From Bacteroidia bacterium (GTDB lineage Bacteria; Bacteroidota; Bacteroidia; SXHM01), in the NCBI GenBank assembly GCA_022072225.1, contig JAJVIC010000009.1, positions 651,746-715,745 of the forward strand: 64,000 nucleotides of DNA. Reading direction: 5' to 3'. Below the pieces are notes generated by a model. The model had not been told where the DNA came from, did no database searches, and worked only from the letters and a program-made list of their open reading frames with translations. The number at the start of each line of letters is the position of its first letter. Within the stretch, counting starts at the first letter, position 1. Below, piece after piece: positions 1 to 8,250 of this stretch. A program made the translations under genes and the position numbers.

Positions 1-16
1 AAAAAATATAAAATAA

Positions 17-1207
17 TTACGACAATACTTCTTTCACGGCATCTGCAGCTTCCTGCAATTGAATGGCAGATTTTACTTTCAGTCCCGATTCGTCAATAAT
101 CTTTTTTGCTTCAACTGCATTGGTACCCTGAAGACGGACAATGATGGGAACTTTTATTTCGCCAATATTTTTGTAGGCATCTACAATTCCCTGTGCCACA
201 CGGTCGCAACGAACAATACCACCAAAAATATTAACTAAAATTGCCTTCACAGTAGGATCTTTTAAAATAATACGAAATGCTTTTTCAACACGTTGAGCAT
301 TAGCTGTACCTCCAACGTCAAGAAAATTAGCAGGTTCTCCACCCGAGAGTTTAATAATATCCATAGTTGCCATGGCCAGTCCTGCACCGTTAACCATACA
401 ACCTACATTGCCATCTAATTTTACATAGTTTAAATCGTTTTCAGATGCTTCAACCTCTGTAGGATCTTCTTCTGTTTTATCACGCATAGCTGCGTAATCG
501 GGATGACGGAACAAAGCATTGTCATCCAGATTAACTTTAGCATCAACAGCAATAATTTTATCGTCAGATGTTTTAAGTACAGGATTTATTTCAAACATGG
601 AGGAATCAGAAGCTACATAAGCTTTGTAAAGTGCTTCAACGAATTTTACCATTTCTTTAAATGCTTTCCCGCTCAATCCAAGGTTGAAGGCAATTTTGCG
701 TGCCTGAAATCCTTGCAGTCCAACTTTAGGATCAATTTCTTCTTTGAAAATTTTATCGGGAGTTGAGTGTGCCACTTCCTCAATATCCATTCCTCCTTCG
801 GTTGAATACATTATAATGTTACGACCGGTTTGGCGGTTTAGCAAAACGCTCATGTAAAACTCTGCTGTTTTGCTTTCTCCGGGATAGTAAACATCTTCTG
901 CAATCAACACTTTATTTACCTTTTTTCCTTGCGGGCCGGTTTGCGGTGTTATCAATTGCATGCCTATAATAGCGTTTGCTTTTTCCTGAACCTCGTCAAT
1001 ATTTTTGGCAAGTTTTACACCTCCGCCTTTTCCTCTTCCTCCTGCATGTATTTGGGCTTTTACAACCCACCATGATGTTCCTGTTTCAATGTGTAATTGT
1101 TTTGCTGCCTTTACCGCCTCTTCAGGTGTTTCGGCTACAATGCCGCGCTGTACCTGCACTCCAAAACTTTGTAAAATACTTTTGCCCTGATATTCGTGGA
1201 TATTCAT
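17..1207 (-). CDS. sucC: Succinyl-CoA synthetase (ADP-forming), beta subunit
   Basis: This protein forms the beta subunit of the TCA-cycle enzyme that interconverts succinyl-CoA and succinate with nucleotide triphosphate formation in the cytoplasm. The 396 residues match the usual family length of about 385-400. It opens with MNIHEYQGK, continues through an ATP-grasp domain (about residues 1-235) with the glycine-rich HAGGRGKGGG segment, and ends in the CoA-ligase-type domain with GGTANAQRVEKAF and NIFGGIVRCD. The alpha subunit gene sucD is not next to it on the downstream side within the window, which begins 16 bases past the stop. A perfect -7 box (TACTTTTG on the minus strand, 1246-1253) lies about 40 bases upstream of the start. 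Identification is secure. Confidence 0.97.
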   Translation of the reverse strand: MNIHEYQGKSILQSFGVQVQRGIVAETPEEAVKAAKQLHIETGTSWWVVKAQIHAGGRGKGGGVKLAKNIDEVQEKANAIIGMQLITPQTGPQGKKVNKVLIAEDVYYPGESKTAEFYMSVLLNRQTGRNIIMYSTEGGMDIEEVAHSTPDKIFKEEIDPKVGLQGFQARKIAFNLGLSGKAFKEMVKFVEALYKAYVASDSSMFEINPVLKTSDDKIIAVDAKVNLDDNALFRHPDYAAMRDKTEEDPTEVEASENDLNYVKLDGNVGCMVNGAGLAMATMDIIKLSGGEPANFLDVGGTANAQRVEKAFRIILKDPTVKAILVNIFGGIVRCDRVAQGIVDAYKNIGEIKVPIIVRLQGTNAVEAKKIIDESGLKVKSAIQLQEAADAVKEVLS

Positions 1208-1245
1208 AGTGTGAAGAAATATTTAATGATTAAATAATTGGTCGG

Positions 1246-1253
1246 CAAAAGTA
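1246..1253 (-). promoter_or_regulatory. Candidate -7 element for sucC
   Basis: The minus strand reads TACTTTTG here, a perfect match to the Bacteroidota -7 consensus TAnnTTTG, about 40 bases upstream of the sucC start. I find no TTG at the expected -33 distance, so this is a half-supported promoter. Confidence 0.35.
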
Positions 1254-1325
1254 GATTTTTTGATTGAATACGCTAATATTATCTTCAGTAAATTCCATAG
1301 CTTTGTTCCAAACTAAAACCTATGC

Positions 1326-2336
1326 ATGATGAGTAAATTTCTACTTTCCTTATTTCCAGTTCTTGCAATATCATTTATAAATTCTGTTAAAGCTCAACCT
1401 ACTATAACAACAGCTAACTTTATTCCGCAAACAGGCGAAAACTTTTTGGTTCATTTGTTCCCTTACCAGGCAGCAGGTGTTGGCGGTGCAGCCATTACGT
1501 GGGATTTTTCGGGAGCTACAGCAACCGGCACAGCCAGCATGAATCATGTCGATCCAGCTTTAACATCCAGTTTTGCCAGTTTTCCCGATGCAACTGTTTG
1601 TATTTCACAAGGAGGTGCTTACAGCTATTTTGAGGGTACTTCTTCCGCATGGTATTATAATGGTGTAGTAGCAAGCGGAAATCTTATTCCATATTCAAAT
1701 CCTGAGAAACTGATGGAGTTTCCGTTTACATACAACGATAATTTTACAGATAATTTTGGAGCTACTTTTACCAGTGGAATTACCATTACACGTAGTGGTT
1801 CTGTAAATGTAACTGCTGACGCATATGGAACTCTGATACTGCCATATGGTACTATTAACAATGTGATAAGGGTAAAAGTTGTTGAAAACTATTCCGACAG
1901 CTATACTGTAACTGTTCCCGTTACACTTACATATGCTTCTACCAATTACTATTGGTATAAAGCCGATACACATTATCCTGTTTTAAGTATTACCTCGCTG
2001 GATCAGGATGGTACAATTTATCAGGGTGCTTCCTACCTTGATCAGAGCCATATCAGTGCTATGGAGGAAAATATTGTGAATGACATTCATCTGAATATTT
2101 TCCCTAATCCTTCGGATGCAAGTACAGTTGTTTCTTTTGAATTGGAAGAGCCTGAAAATATTCGACTCGCATTGTATAATACCCTGGGAGATTTAGTGGA
2201 AATGGTCGAGAAAAATAAATTAGGTGCGGGCAATCACCGCTACGAAATTAGTTCTGAAAATTATGCCGCAGGACTATACACCCTGAATGTGATGGTTGGC
2301 GAGAAAACCGGAATGTTAAAACTAATTGTTAGGTAG
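1326..2336 (+). CDS. Secreted protein with T9SS type A sorting domain
   Basis: A 336-residue exported protein. Residues 1-23 are a signal peptide (hydrophobic core, cleavage near VKA/QPT). The middle (about 25-245) is rich in T, S, Y and aromatic residues and looks like an all-beta domain that I do not recognise. The last 75 residues form a typical T9SS type A C-terminal domain: it starts with NIFPNPSD, contains LALYNTLGDLV, and ends AAGLYTLNVMVG...KLIVR. In this family the C-terminal domain directs passage through the T9SS outer-membrane translocon and is then removed. The start has two adjacent ATG codons. A TAGCTTTG -7 box at 1298-1305 sits 20 bases upstream. The specific function is unknown. 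Confidence 0.88.
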   Translation: MMSKFLLSLFPVLAISFINSVKAQPTITTANFIPQTGENFLVHLFPYQAAGVGGAAITWDFSGATATGTASMNHVDPALTSSFASFPDATVCISQGGAYSYFEGTSSAWYYNGVVASGNLIPYSNPEKLMEFPFTYNDNFTDNFGATFTSGITITRSGSVNVTADAYGTLILPYGTINNVIRVKVVENYSDSYTVTVPVTLTYASTNYYWYKADTHYPVLSITSLDQDGTIYQGASYLDQSHISAMEENIVNDIHLNIFPNPSDASTVVSFELEEPENIRLALYNTLGDLVEMVEKNKLGAGNHRYEISSENYAAGLYTLNVMVGEKTGMLKLIVR

Positions 2337-2392
2337 CTTTTTCTCGTTTGGCATTATTTTAGTTTTAACTGTTAAAACCAAACTTAATTTTT

Positions 2393-2842
2393 ATGAAAAT
2401 TTATCGTTCGCGTATTATGCTCATAGTTTTAGCGGCAGTTTTAACACAAACAGGTTGCAAAACAATTGAACGTGCTTTATACAATGTTCTTCGTGCCACA
2501 GTAAACAACAAGTTATTTTCCACACAAGTTGTTTCGGGAACTGTTGTGGCTGGGCGGCTTACACTTGCTGCAACTACTACCACCGGTTCGCAGGCTATGA
2601 CTATTGTTGTTCCTTCTACAATAAAACCCGGTAATTATAAACTAACATCAACCGGAAGTTACCTCATTGAATACAAAGCTGGCAACCATGATGTTTATGC
2701 AGCATCGAGCGGTGAACTGACTATTACAAGTCACGATACCAATTTAAAAAAAATAAAAGGTACCTTTCATTTCAAAGGCCTTAACCTGAGATCAGCTTCG
2801 GTAGATGTTACCAACGGAAGCTTTACCGTTTCGTATTACTAA
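2393..2842 (+). CDS. Small predicted lipoprotein of unknown function
   Basis: A 149-residue protein. After a short basic segment and a hydrophobic stretch (IMLIVLAAVLTQTG) comes Cys22 in the context QTGC, an acceptable lipobox, so it is probably a lipoprotein attached to a membrane. The remainder has alternating hydrophobic and T/S residues suggesting a beta-sandwich, with GNYKLTSTGSYLIEY and LTITSHDTNLKKIKGTFHFKG. Proteins of this shape occur widely in Bacteroidota as small secreted beta proteins, but I do not recognise a named family. It is followed after only 8 bases by the membrane protein at 2851, so the two may be co-transcribed. Confidence 0.72.
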   Translation: MKIYRSRIMLIVLAAVLTQTGCKTIERALYNVLRATVNNKLFSTQVVSGTVVAGRLTLAATTTTGSQAMTIVVPSTIKPGNYKLTSTGSYLIEYKAGNHDVYAASSGELTITSHDTNLKKIKGTFHFKGLNLRSASVDVTNGSFTVSYY

Positions 2843-2850
2843 ACTGAATC

Positions 2851-4041
2851 ATGAATATTAAACTGAACGATTATATTCTAACCGGTTCAGTTGTCCTTAT
2901 CTTTTTATTGCTTGCGCTTTTTCGTCTTGCACCTTTTGAAAATACACTGCCTCAGATAATTGCAGACAGCGGAAACGATTGGAGTAAATACGCAGCCAAT
3001 GCCTTAGATATTAAACACCATGGCCTGCTGATGCCCGGCATTGACGATGCTTACGAGAAGCCGGCAAGTTTTTTTTATTGTTATTTTCTGGCACTTTGCT
3101 TTTTCTTTTTTGGCGAAAATAATGTACCCGTTTACCTGATCCAAAACCTGATGCTGGGTTTGTCAATTGTGTTTATCTGGTTCAGTTTCCGTGAAAGAAT
3201 GAGCAGAATAATGTCACTATTTTTTCTCTTTACATTAGTCATTGTTGCACTTACAGATGTAAGCATTTACTACACTTTTCGTTTTTTAGGCGAAAATCTT
3301 GCGCTGTTTTCAATCGCATTTTTCTTTTTTTTATTCAGCATAGCTGTCGAGAAAGACAAATTGCCGGAATTATTGGGAGCTTCTCTGTTACTTGGTATTG
3401 CAGTACTTACCCGACCTAATATTTTTCTCTTTGCTATACTGCTTATTCTCCTCTTATTGCTGCAAGGTTTTAAGATACTTAAAACAAAATCGATATTACT
3501 GTTTTTTCTTGTGCTTTTTATTACATCATCTTTTTTGGCCATCCGCAATTACCTTGTTTGTAATTGTGTTCAAATTATGCCATCTCAAGGTATGCTGTTC
3601 AACATGATTGCTTTTCACCCTGTACCTGCATCGATTGATTTATCTCAAGCCAATACTTATGCTGATGCTTATCTTCAATATTTTTTGCAAGAACCTGTAT
3701 TATTCATCATGCATTATGTTAAAAAAGTATTGTTCTGCTTTGGGTTTCTTAATGTTGTTGAACCATCGTACCATTGGTTTCCGCATTGGACGCTGATGTG
3801 GTTAGGATATTTTGGTTATTTGGTTTTAATATTTCAAAATAAAGCTAAAATAGCTTTACAGGAAAAAGCGGTACATCTTTTTATTTTTAGTTATTTCGTT
3901 TCATTAGTGGTAGTAGGTCAGGTAGAAAACTACGGCTTTCGTATGTTAATTCCCGGGAATTTCTTTGTGCTTTCCTTTGCATTTATGGGCTTAGATAAAC
4001 TCATACCCTTGTTGAAAAAGAAAGTTATAGTTTCACCTTGA
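2851..4041 (+). CDS. GT-C-like multi-pass membrane protein
   Basis: A 396-residue integral membrane protein with about ten hydrophobic segments. After the first membrane segment there is a periplasmic-type loop with DSGNDWSKYAANALDIKHHG, whose acidic/aromatic pattern resembles the first-loop motif of GT-C (dolichyl- or polyprenyl-phosphate sugar-dependent) glycosyltransferases. TRPN follows the central hairpin. The likely role, by fold only, is transfer of a sugar from a lipid carrier to a surface glycan or protein. Substrate unknown. It lies 8 bases after the small lipoprotein gene, and is followed by mpl after 40 bases on the same strand. Confidence 0.7.
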   Translation: MNIKLNDYILTGSVVLIFLLLALFRLAPFENTLPQIIADSGNDWSKYAANALDIKHHGLLMPGIDDAYEKPASFFYCYFLALCFFFFGENNVPVYLIQNLMLGLSIVFIWFSFRERMSRIMSLFFLFTLVIVALTDVSIYYTFRFLGENLALFSIAFFFFLFSIAVEKDKLPELLGASLLLGIAVLTRPNIFLFAILLILLLLLQGFKILKTKSILLFFLVLFITSSFLAIRNYLVCNCVQIMPSQGMLFNMIAFHPVPASIDLSQANTYADAYLQYFLQEPVLFIMHYVKKVLFCFGFLNVVEPSYHWFPHWTLMWLGYFGYLVLIFQNKAKIALQEKAVHLFIFSYFVSLVVVGQVENYGFRMLIPGNFFVLSFAFMGLDKLIPLLKKKVIVSP

Positions 4042-4081
4042 CGTATTTGAAGTACCTATTTTTACTGCTCAAATAAAAATT

Positions 4082-5458
4082 ATGAATGTTCACTTTATAG
4101 CAATTGGCGGCAGCGCGATGCACAACCTTGCGTTGACCATGCATAAGAAAGGTTACAACGTTACCGGCTCTGATGATGAAGTGTTTGAGCCATCAAAAAC
4201 ACGACTTAAAAATGCAGGAATACTGCCCGAAGTGGAAGGTTGGTTTCCTGAAAAGCTGAACAAAAATATTGATGCTGTAATTCTTGGAATGCACGCCCGC
4301 GCTGATAATCCCGAGCTGGCGAAAGCAAAAGAATTAGGTCTTAAAATCTTTTCTTACCCGGAATATATTTACGAGCAGACCAAAAATAAAACGCGTGTAG
4401 TTGTTGGCGGCAGTCATGGAAAAACCACCATCACTGCAATGATTTTGCATGTGCTGAACTTTCATAAAATTGATTGTGATTACATGGTTGGAGCGCAGCT
4501 TGCGGGTTTTGATACCATGGTAAAACTTTCGGAAGAAGCAAAAATTGCAGTAATTGAAGGCGATGAGTATCTCTCCTCTCCTATCGACCGCAGGCCGAAG
4601 TTTCATTTGTATAAGCCCAACATTGCTATTCTCAGCGGTATTGCATGGGACCATATCAATGTGTTTCCAACCTTTGATAATTATGTGGAACAGTTCAGAA
4701 TATTTGTGAATTTAATTTCTGAAAACGGTGCGTTGGTGTATTGTGAAGAAGATGCAGAAGTGAAAAAGGTAGCAGAAAAATCAAAGAATAACATCAAAAA
4801 AATTCCTTACTCAGTTCCTGAACATATGATTGAGAATGGGATTACTTATTTACTTACAACAGACCACGGACCACGGACTACGGACTACGGACTACAAGTA
4901 TTTGGAAAACATAATTTAATGAATTTGAACGGTGCGCGTTTGGTGTGTAATCAAATTGGTGTTAGTGACGAAATGTTTTACGAGGCAATACAAAGCTTTA
5001 AAGGCGCTTCAAATCGTTTGGAGCTGCTTTTCAAAAATGACAGCACTACCCTTTTCCGAGACTTTGCACATTCTCCATCTAAGCTGAAAGCTACCACAGC
5101 AGCAGTAAAAGAACAATATCCAAATCGCAAACTGATTGCCTGTATGGAGTTACATACTTTCAGCAGTTTGAACGAAAACTTCCTTGCCGAATACAAAGGC
5201 GCGATGGACAAAGCAGATGTTGCCATTGTGTATTACAACCCGCATACCATTGAACACAAAAAACTAAAACCTATAATACCGCAGCAAGTGAAAGATGCTT
5301 TTGCACGAAACGATTTACAAGTGTTCACTAATTCGCAGGAGTTGATGAACACCTTAAAAAACCAGGATTTTCACAACACCAATCTTCTGCTGATGAGCTC
5401 AGGAAATTATGATGGTGTGGATGTAAAGAACATTGCTGCTATCTTTGAACTGAAATAA
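4082..5458 (+). CDS. mpl: UDP-N-acetylmuramate:L-Ala-gamma-D-Glu-meso-DAP ligase
   Basis: This cytoplasmic Mur-ligase-family enzyme joins a recovered murein tripeptide to UDP-MurNAc, returning peptidoglycan fragments to synthesis. The 458 residues begin MNVHFIAIGGSAMHNLA (Rossmann-like N-terminal domain), carry the ATP-binding loop GGSHGKTT near residue 110, then IEGDEYLSSPIDRRPKF and, in the ligase C-terminal domain, RDFAHSPSK. These fit Mpl better than MurC. It is odd in carrying five heptamer units (4862-4895) that encode residues about 261-272 in an otherwise conserved region just before VFGKHNLMN; see findings. The NagZ fusion at 24.5 kb could act in the same recycling route. Confidence 0.92.
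   Translation: MNVHFIAIGGSAMHNLALTMHKKGYNVTGSDDEVFEPSKTRLKNAGILPEVEGWFPEKLNKNIDAVILGMHARADNPELAKAKELGLKIFSYPEYIYEQTKNKTRVVVGGSHGKTTITAMILHVLNFHKIDCDYMVGAQLAGFDTMVKLSEEAKIAVIEGDEYLSSPIDRRPKFHLYKPNIAILSGIAWDHINVFPTFDNYVEQFRIFVNLISENGALVYCEEDAEVKKVAEKSKNNIKKIPYSVPEHMIENGITYLLTTDHGPRTTDYGLQVFGKHNLMNLNGARLVCNQIGVSDEMFYEAIQSFKGASNRLELLFKNDSTTLFRDFAHSPSKLKATTAAVKEQYPNRKLIACMELHTFSSLNENFLAEYKGAMDKADVAIVYYNPHTIEHKKLKPIIPQQVKDAFARNDLQVFTNSQELMNTLKNQDFHNTNLLLMSSGNYDGVDVKNIAAIFELK
4862..4895 (+). repeat. Heptamer tandem repeat inside mpl
   Basis: Five successive units of seven bases (GACCACG twice, GACTACG twice, then GACTAC) lie in frame within mpl. The same type of heptamer (ggactat/ggactac) occurs between genes at 27612-27632 and 63621-63642. 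Because seven is not a multiple of three, gain or loss of one unit would shift the mpl frame. Confidence 0.85.
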
Positions 5459-5464
5459 AAAAAA

Positions 5465-5536
5465 CGTCATTGCGAGTGTAGCGATGCAATCTGTTCATGA
5501 AAAGAGATTGCTTCGGGCAAAGCCCTCGCAATGATG
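5465..5536. repeat. Intergenic inverted repeat, TCATTGCGAG family
   Basis: The element starts CGTCATTGCGAG and ends CTCGCAATGATG, an imperfect inverted repeat with inner arms around GCAATCT/AGATTGC. It fills most of the gap between mpl and the AsmA-family gene. Related copies lie at 34368-34404 (partial) and 57209-57285. Confidence 0.85.
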
Positions 5537-5552
5537 TAACCAAATAAACATT

Positions 5553-8234
5553 ATGAAAAAAATACTGCTAATTATCGGAATTGTAATTGCCCTGCTGCTG
5601 GGCGCTGCCATTGTTTTGCCTATCATTTATAAAGACAAAATAATTGCGCTGGTGAAAGATGAAGCCAACAAGAACCTGAACGCGAAAGTCAACTTCGGTG
5701 ATTTCGGCTTGTCAATTATTTCTTCGTTTCCTGACTTCCGTATTTGCATGGAAGATATTTCCGTTGCCAACATCAACGAATTTGAAGGCGACACGCTTGC
5801 TTTTATCAAAGAGTTAAATCTTGATGTGGACATCATGAGTGTAATCAACGGAAAAGAAATCGGTATCAATGCCATTATTCTTGACGCACCGAAAGTTTAC
5901 GCACATGTTTTGAAAGACGGAAAAGCAAACTGGGATATTACCAAGCCTTCGGAAGATACTGCGGCAGCAAAACCTTCTGAGCCTTCCACATTTTCCATGA
6001 AACTGAAAAAGTTAAAAATAAATGACGGAGAAATTGTTTACAACGATGAAGACGGAAACCTCTTTGCTTCATTAAAAAATTTGGATTTGACGCTGAAAGG
6101 CGACATGACACAGGACAACACTTCATTAGATACCGAAGCAGAAATTGCCGCGATGGATGTTGTAATGGATGGCGTGAAATACCTGAGCAAAACCAATGTG
6201 GAACTGAAAGCCGGAATTGATGCCGATATGAAAAATTCACGCTACACATTCCGTGAAAATGAATTGCGCCTGAATAATCTCTTCCTTGGTTTTGACGGTT
6301 GGCTTGCCATGCCAGCGGAAGATATTGATATGGATATAAAATTCAACGCGAAGAAAACCGAATTCAAAAACATTCTTTCATTAGTTCCTGCCGTATATGC
6401 CAAAGATTTTGAAAGCGTAAAAACCGAAGGAAAACTTGCGCTTGATGGTTTTGCAAAAGGGCGCTACAACGAGAAAATGTTGCCTGCGTTTGGTTTGAAA
6501 ATATTGGTGGAAAATGCAATGTTCAAATATCCTGACTTACCTAAACAGGTTGACAATATTTTCATTGATGTTAAAATTGATAATCCCGGAGTGGATGAAG
6601 ATCTGACAGTAATTGATATCAGCAAATTCAGTTTCGCGATAGCAGAAAATCCGGTTGATATGAAATTCTTAATCAAAACCCCGGTTAGCGACCCGAATGT
6701 TGATGGAAAAATTGCCGGAAAATTGGATTTATCAAGCGTTAAAGATGTAATGCCATTGGATGAAGGCGCTGAGTTGAACGGAAAAATTATTGCCGACATT
6801 ACATTGAAAGGAAAAAAATCTTCCATTGACAACGAACGTTACAGCGAGTTTGATGCAAAAGGTGAATTCATTGCAATGGATATGAAATACGCTGCGAAAG
6901 ATTTGCCGCAGGCAGTTGACATTAAATATGCGCAACTGAAATTCACTCCTGCTTTTGTTGAACTGGCTTCATTCGATTCCAAAATCGGCAAAAGTGATTT
7001 CAAAGCCAACGGAAAGATTGAAAACTTTCTTGACTATTTCTTCTCTGATAATGGAATGCTGACAGGAAATTTCAACCTCAACTCTAATCTCATTGACCTG
7101 AATGAATTCATGGGCGGTGAAGAAGAAGCGGCTGCAACTCCCGATACATCATCGATGGCGGTGATTGATGTTCCTGCCAATATCAACTTTACGCTGACTA
7201 CTGCGATTGGAAAATTGCTGTATGATAATATTGAAATGAGCAACGTAAAAGGCAAGCTTACAATAAAAGACAAGAAAGTTGCGTTAAACGGATTAGATAT
7301 GAACCTGATGGATGGCAGCATGAATTTGGCAGGAAGCTATGATGTGACTAACATCAAAAAGCCTGCTGTTGACTTTGATATTGCTGTCAATGATTTTGAC
7401 GTAACAAAAACGTTCAACACATTTAATACTGTGCAAACGCTTGCTCCTGTTGGGAAATATGTGAAAGGTAAATTCTCAACCACGCTGAAATTCAAAACTG
7501 ATTTAGATTCTAAAATGTCGCCTGTGCTGAATACATTGACCGGTGGAGGAAAGCTCAGTACGAATAAAGTTACGCTGGAAGGCTTTACTCCGGTTGATAA
7601 AGTTGCCGCTGCACTGAAAATGCCGAAACTAAAAAAACAAGAACTGAATAATCTCAATCTTTCTTACAAATTTGAAAATGGTCGTGTAGCAGTTGAACCT
7701 TTTGACATGAGCTTTGCAGGCTTCAAAACCAAAGTGGGTGGCAGCACCGGCTTTGACCAGACTATTGATTATGTGATGAACTTTGAAATTCCGCGCTCAG
7801 AGTTTGGCGGTCAAGCCAATGCAGTTCTGGATAACCTGGTTTCGCAGGCAAATACAAGAGGCGCTGGCATTAATGTTGGTGAAAAGATAAACGTGAATGC
7901 ACTGATTGGAGGAACAGTAACAAACCCAACGGTAAAAACAGGATTGAAAGATGCCGCCAATGATGCGATGGATGATTTGAAAAAACGTGCGGAAGAAGAA
8001 CTGCAGAAACAAAAAGAAGAACTGGAGCGCAAAGCGCGTGAGGAAGCAGATAAACTGAAAAATCAGGCGGAACAGAAAGCAAAAGAGGAAGCGGATAAAC
8101 TGAAACAAGAGGCAGAAAAAAAGAAAAAAGAATTAGAAGAAAAAGCAAAACAGGAAGCCGAAAAGAAAAAGAAGGAGGCAGAGAAAAAAGCCAAGGAAGA
8201 AGCGGAGAAAAAGTTGAAAGGATTATTTAAATAA
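5553..8234 (+). CDS. AsmA-family protein with C-terminal charged coiled coil
   Basis: An 893-residue envelope protein. Residues 1-25 form one membrane anchor (LLIIGIVIALLLGAAIVLPIIY), followed by an AsmA-type N-terminal domain with the pattern GDFGLSIISSFPDFRICMEDI. A long beta-rich region (about 40-800) resembles the repeating beta-groove domains of AsmA/TamB/YhdP-like proteins, which are thought to carry phospholipid across the periplasm. Residues about 806-893 are almost only K, E, A, Q and L in heptad order, a long single helix or coiled coil absent from standard AsmA. The next gene, a PorE-like OmpA protein, begins 16 bases later (ATG at 8251), so an operon is likely. The transport role is inference from the family. 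Confidence 0.85.
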   Translation: MKKILLIIGIVIALLLGAAIVLPIIYKDKIIALVKDEANKNLNAKVNFGDFGLSIISSFPDFRICMEDISVANINEFEGDTLAFIKELNLDVDIMSVINGKEIGINAIILDAPKVYAHVLKDGKANWDITKPSEDTAAAKPSEPSTFSMKLKKLKINDGEIVYNDEDGNLFASLKNLDLTLKGDMTQDNTSLDTEAEIAAMDVVMDGVKYLSKTNVELKAGIDADMKNSRYTFRENELRLNNLFLGFDGWLAMPAEDIDMDIKFNAKKTEFKNILSLVPAVYAKDFESVKTEGKLALDGFAKGRYNEKMLPAFGLKILVENAMFKYPDLPKQVDNIFIDVKIDNPGVDEDLTVIDISKFSFAIAENPVDMKFLIKTPVSDPNVDGKIAGKLDLSSVKDVMPLDEGAELNGKIIADITLKGKKSSIDNERYSEFDAKGEFIAMDMKYAAKDLPQAVDIKYAQLKFTPAFVELASFDSKIGKSDFKANGKIENFLDYFFSDNGMLTGNFNLNSNLIDLNEFMGGEEEAAATPDTSSMAVIDVPANINFTLTTAIGKLLYDNIEMSNVKGKLTIKDKKVALNGLDMNLMDGSMNLAGSYDVTNIKKPAVDFDIAVNDFDVTKTFNTFNTVQTLAPVGKYVKGKFSTTLKFKTDLDSKMSPVLNTLTGGGKLSTNKVTLEGFTPVDKVAAALKMPKLKKQELNNLNLSYKFENGRVAVEPFDMSFAGFKTKVGGSTGFDQTIDYVMNFEIPRSEFGGQANAVLDNLVSQANTRGAGINVGEKINVNALIGGTVTNPTVKTGLKDAANDAMDDLKKRAEEELQKQKEELERKAREEADKLKNQAEQKAKEEADKLKQEAEKKKKELEEKAKQEAEKKKKEAEKKAKEEAEKKLKGLFK

Positions 8235-8250
8235 AAGTATTGTGGTTTTT

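Noticed and set aside
7797-8148. Minus-strand frames rich in F, L, S and C opposite the AsmA coiled coil
   Set aside because: They mirror the low-complexity K/E codons of the plus-strand gene and show no start context or domain.
5553-8234. TonB- or TolA-like protein because of the K/E/A-rich tail
   Set aside because: The tail follows a long AsmA-type beta region and there is no TolA or TonB C-terminal domain.
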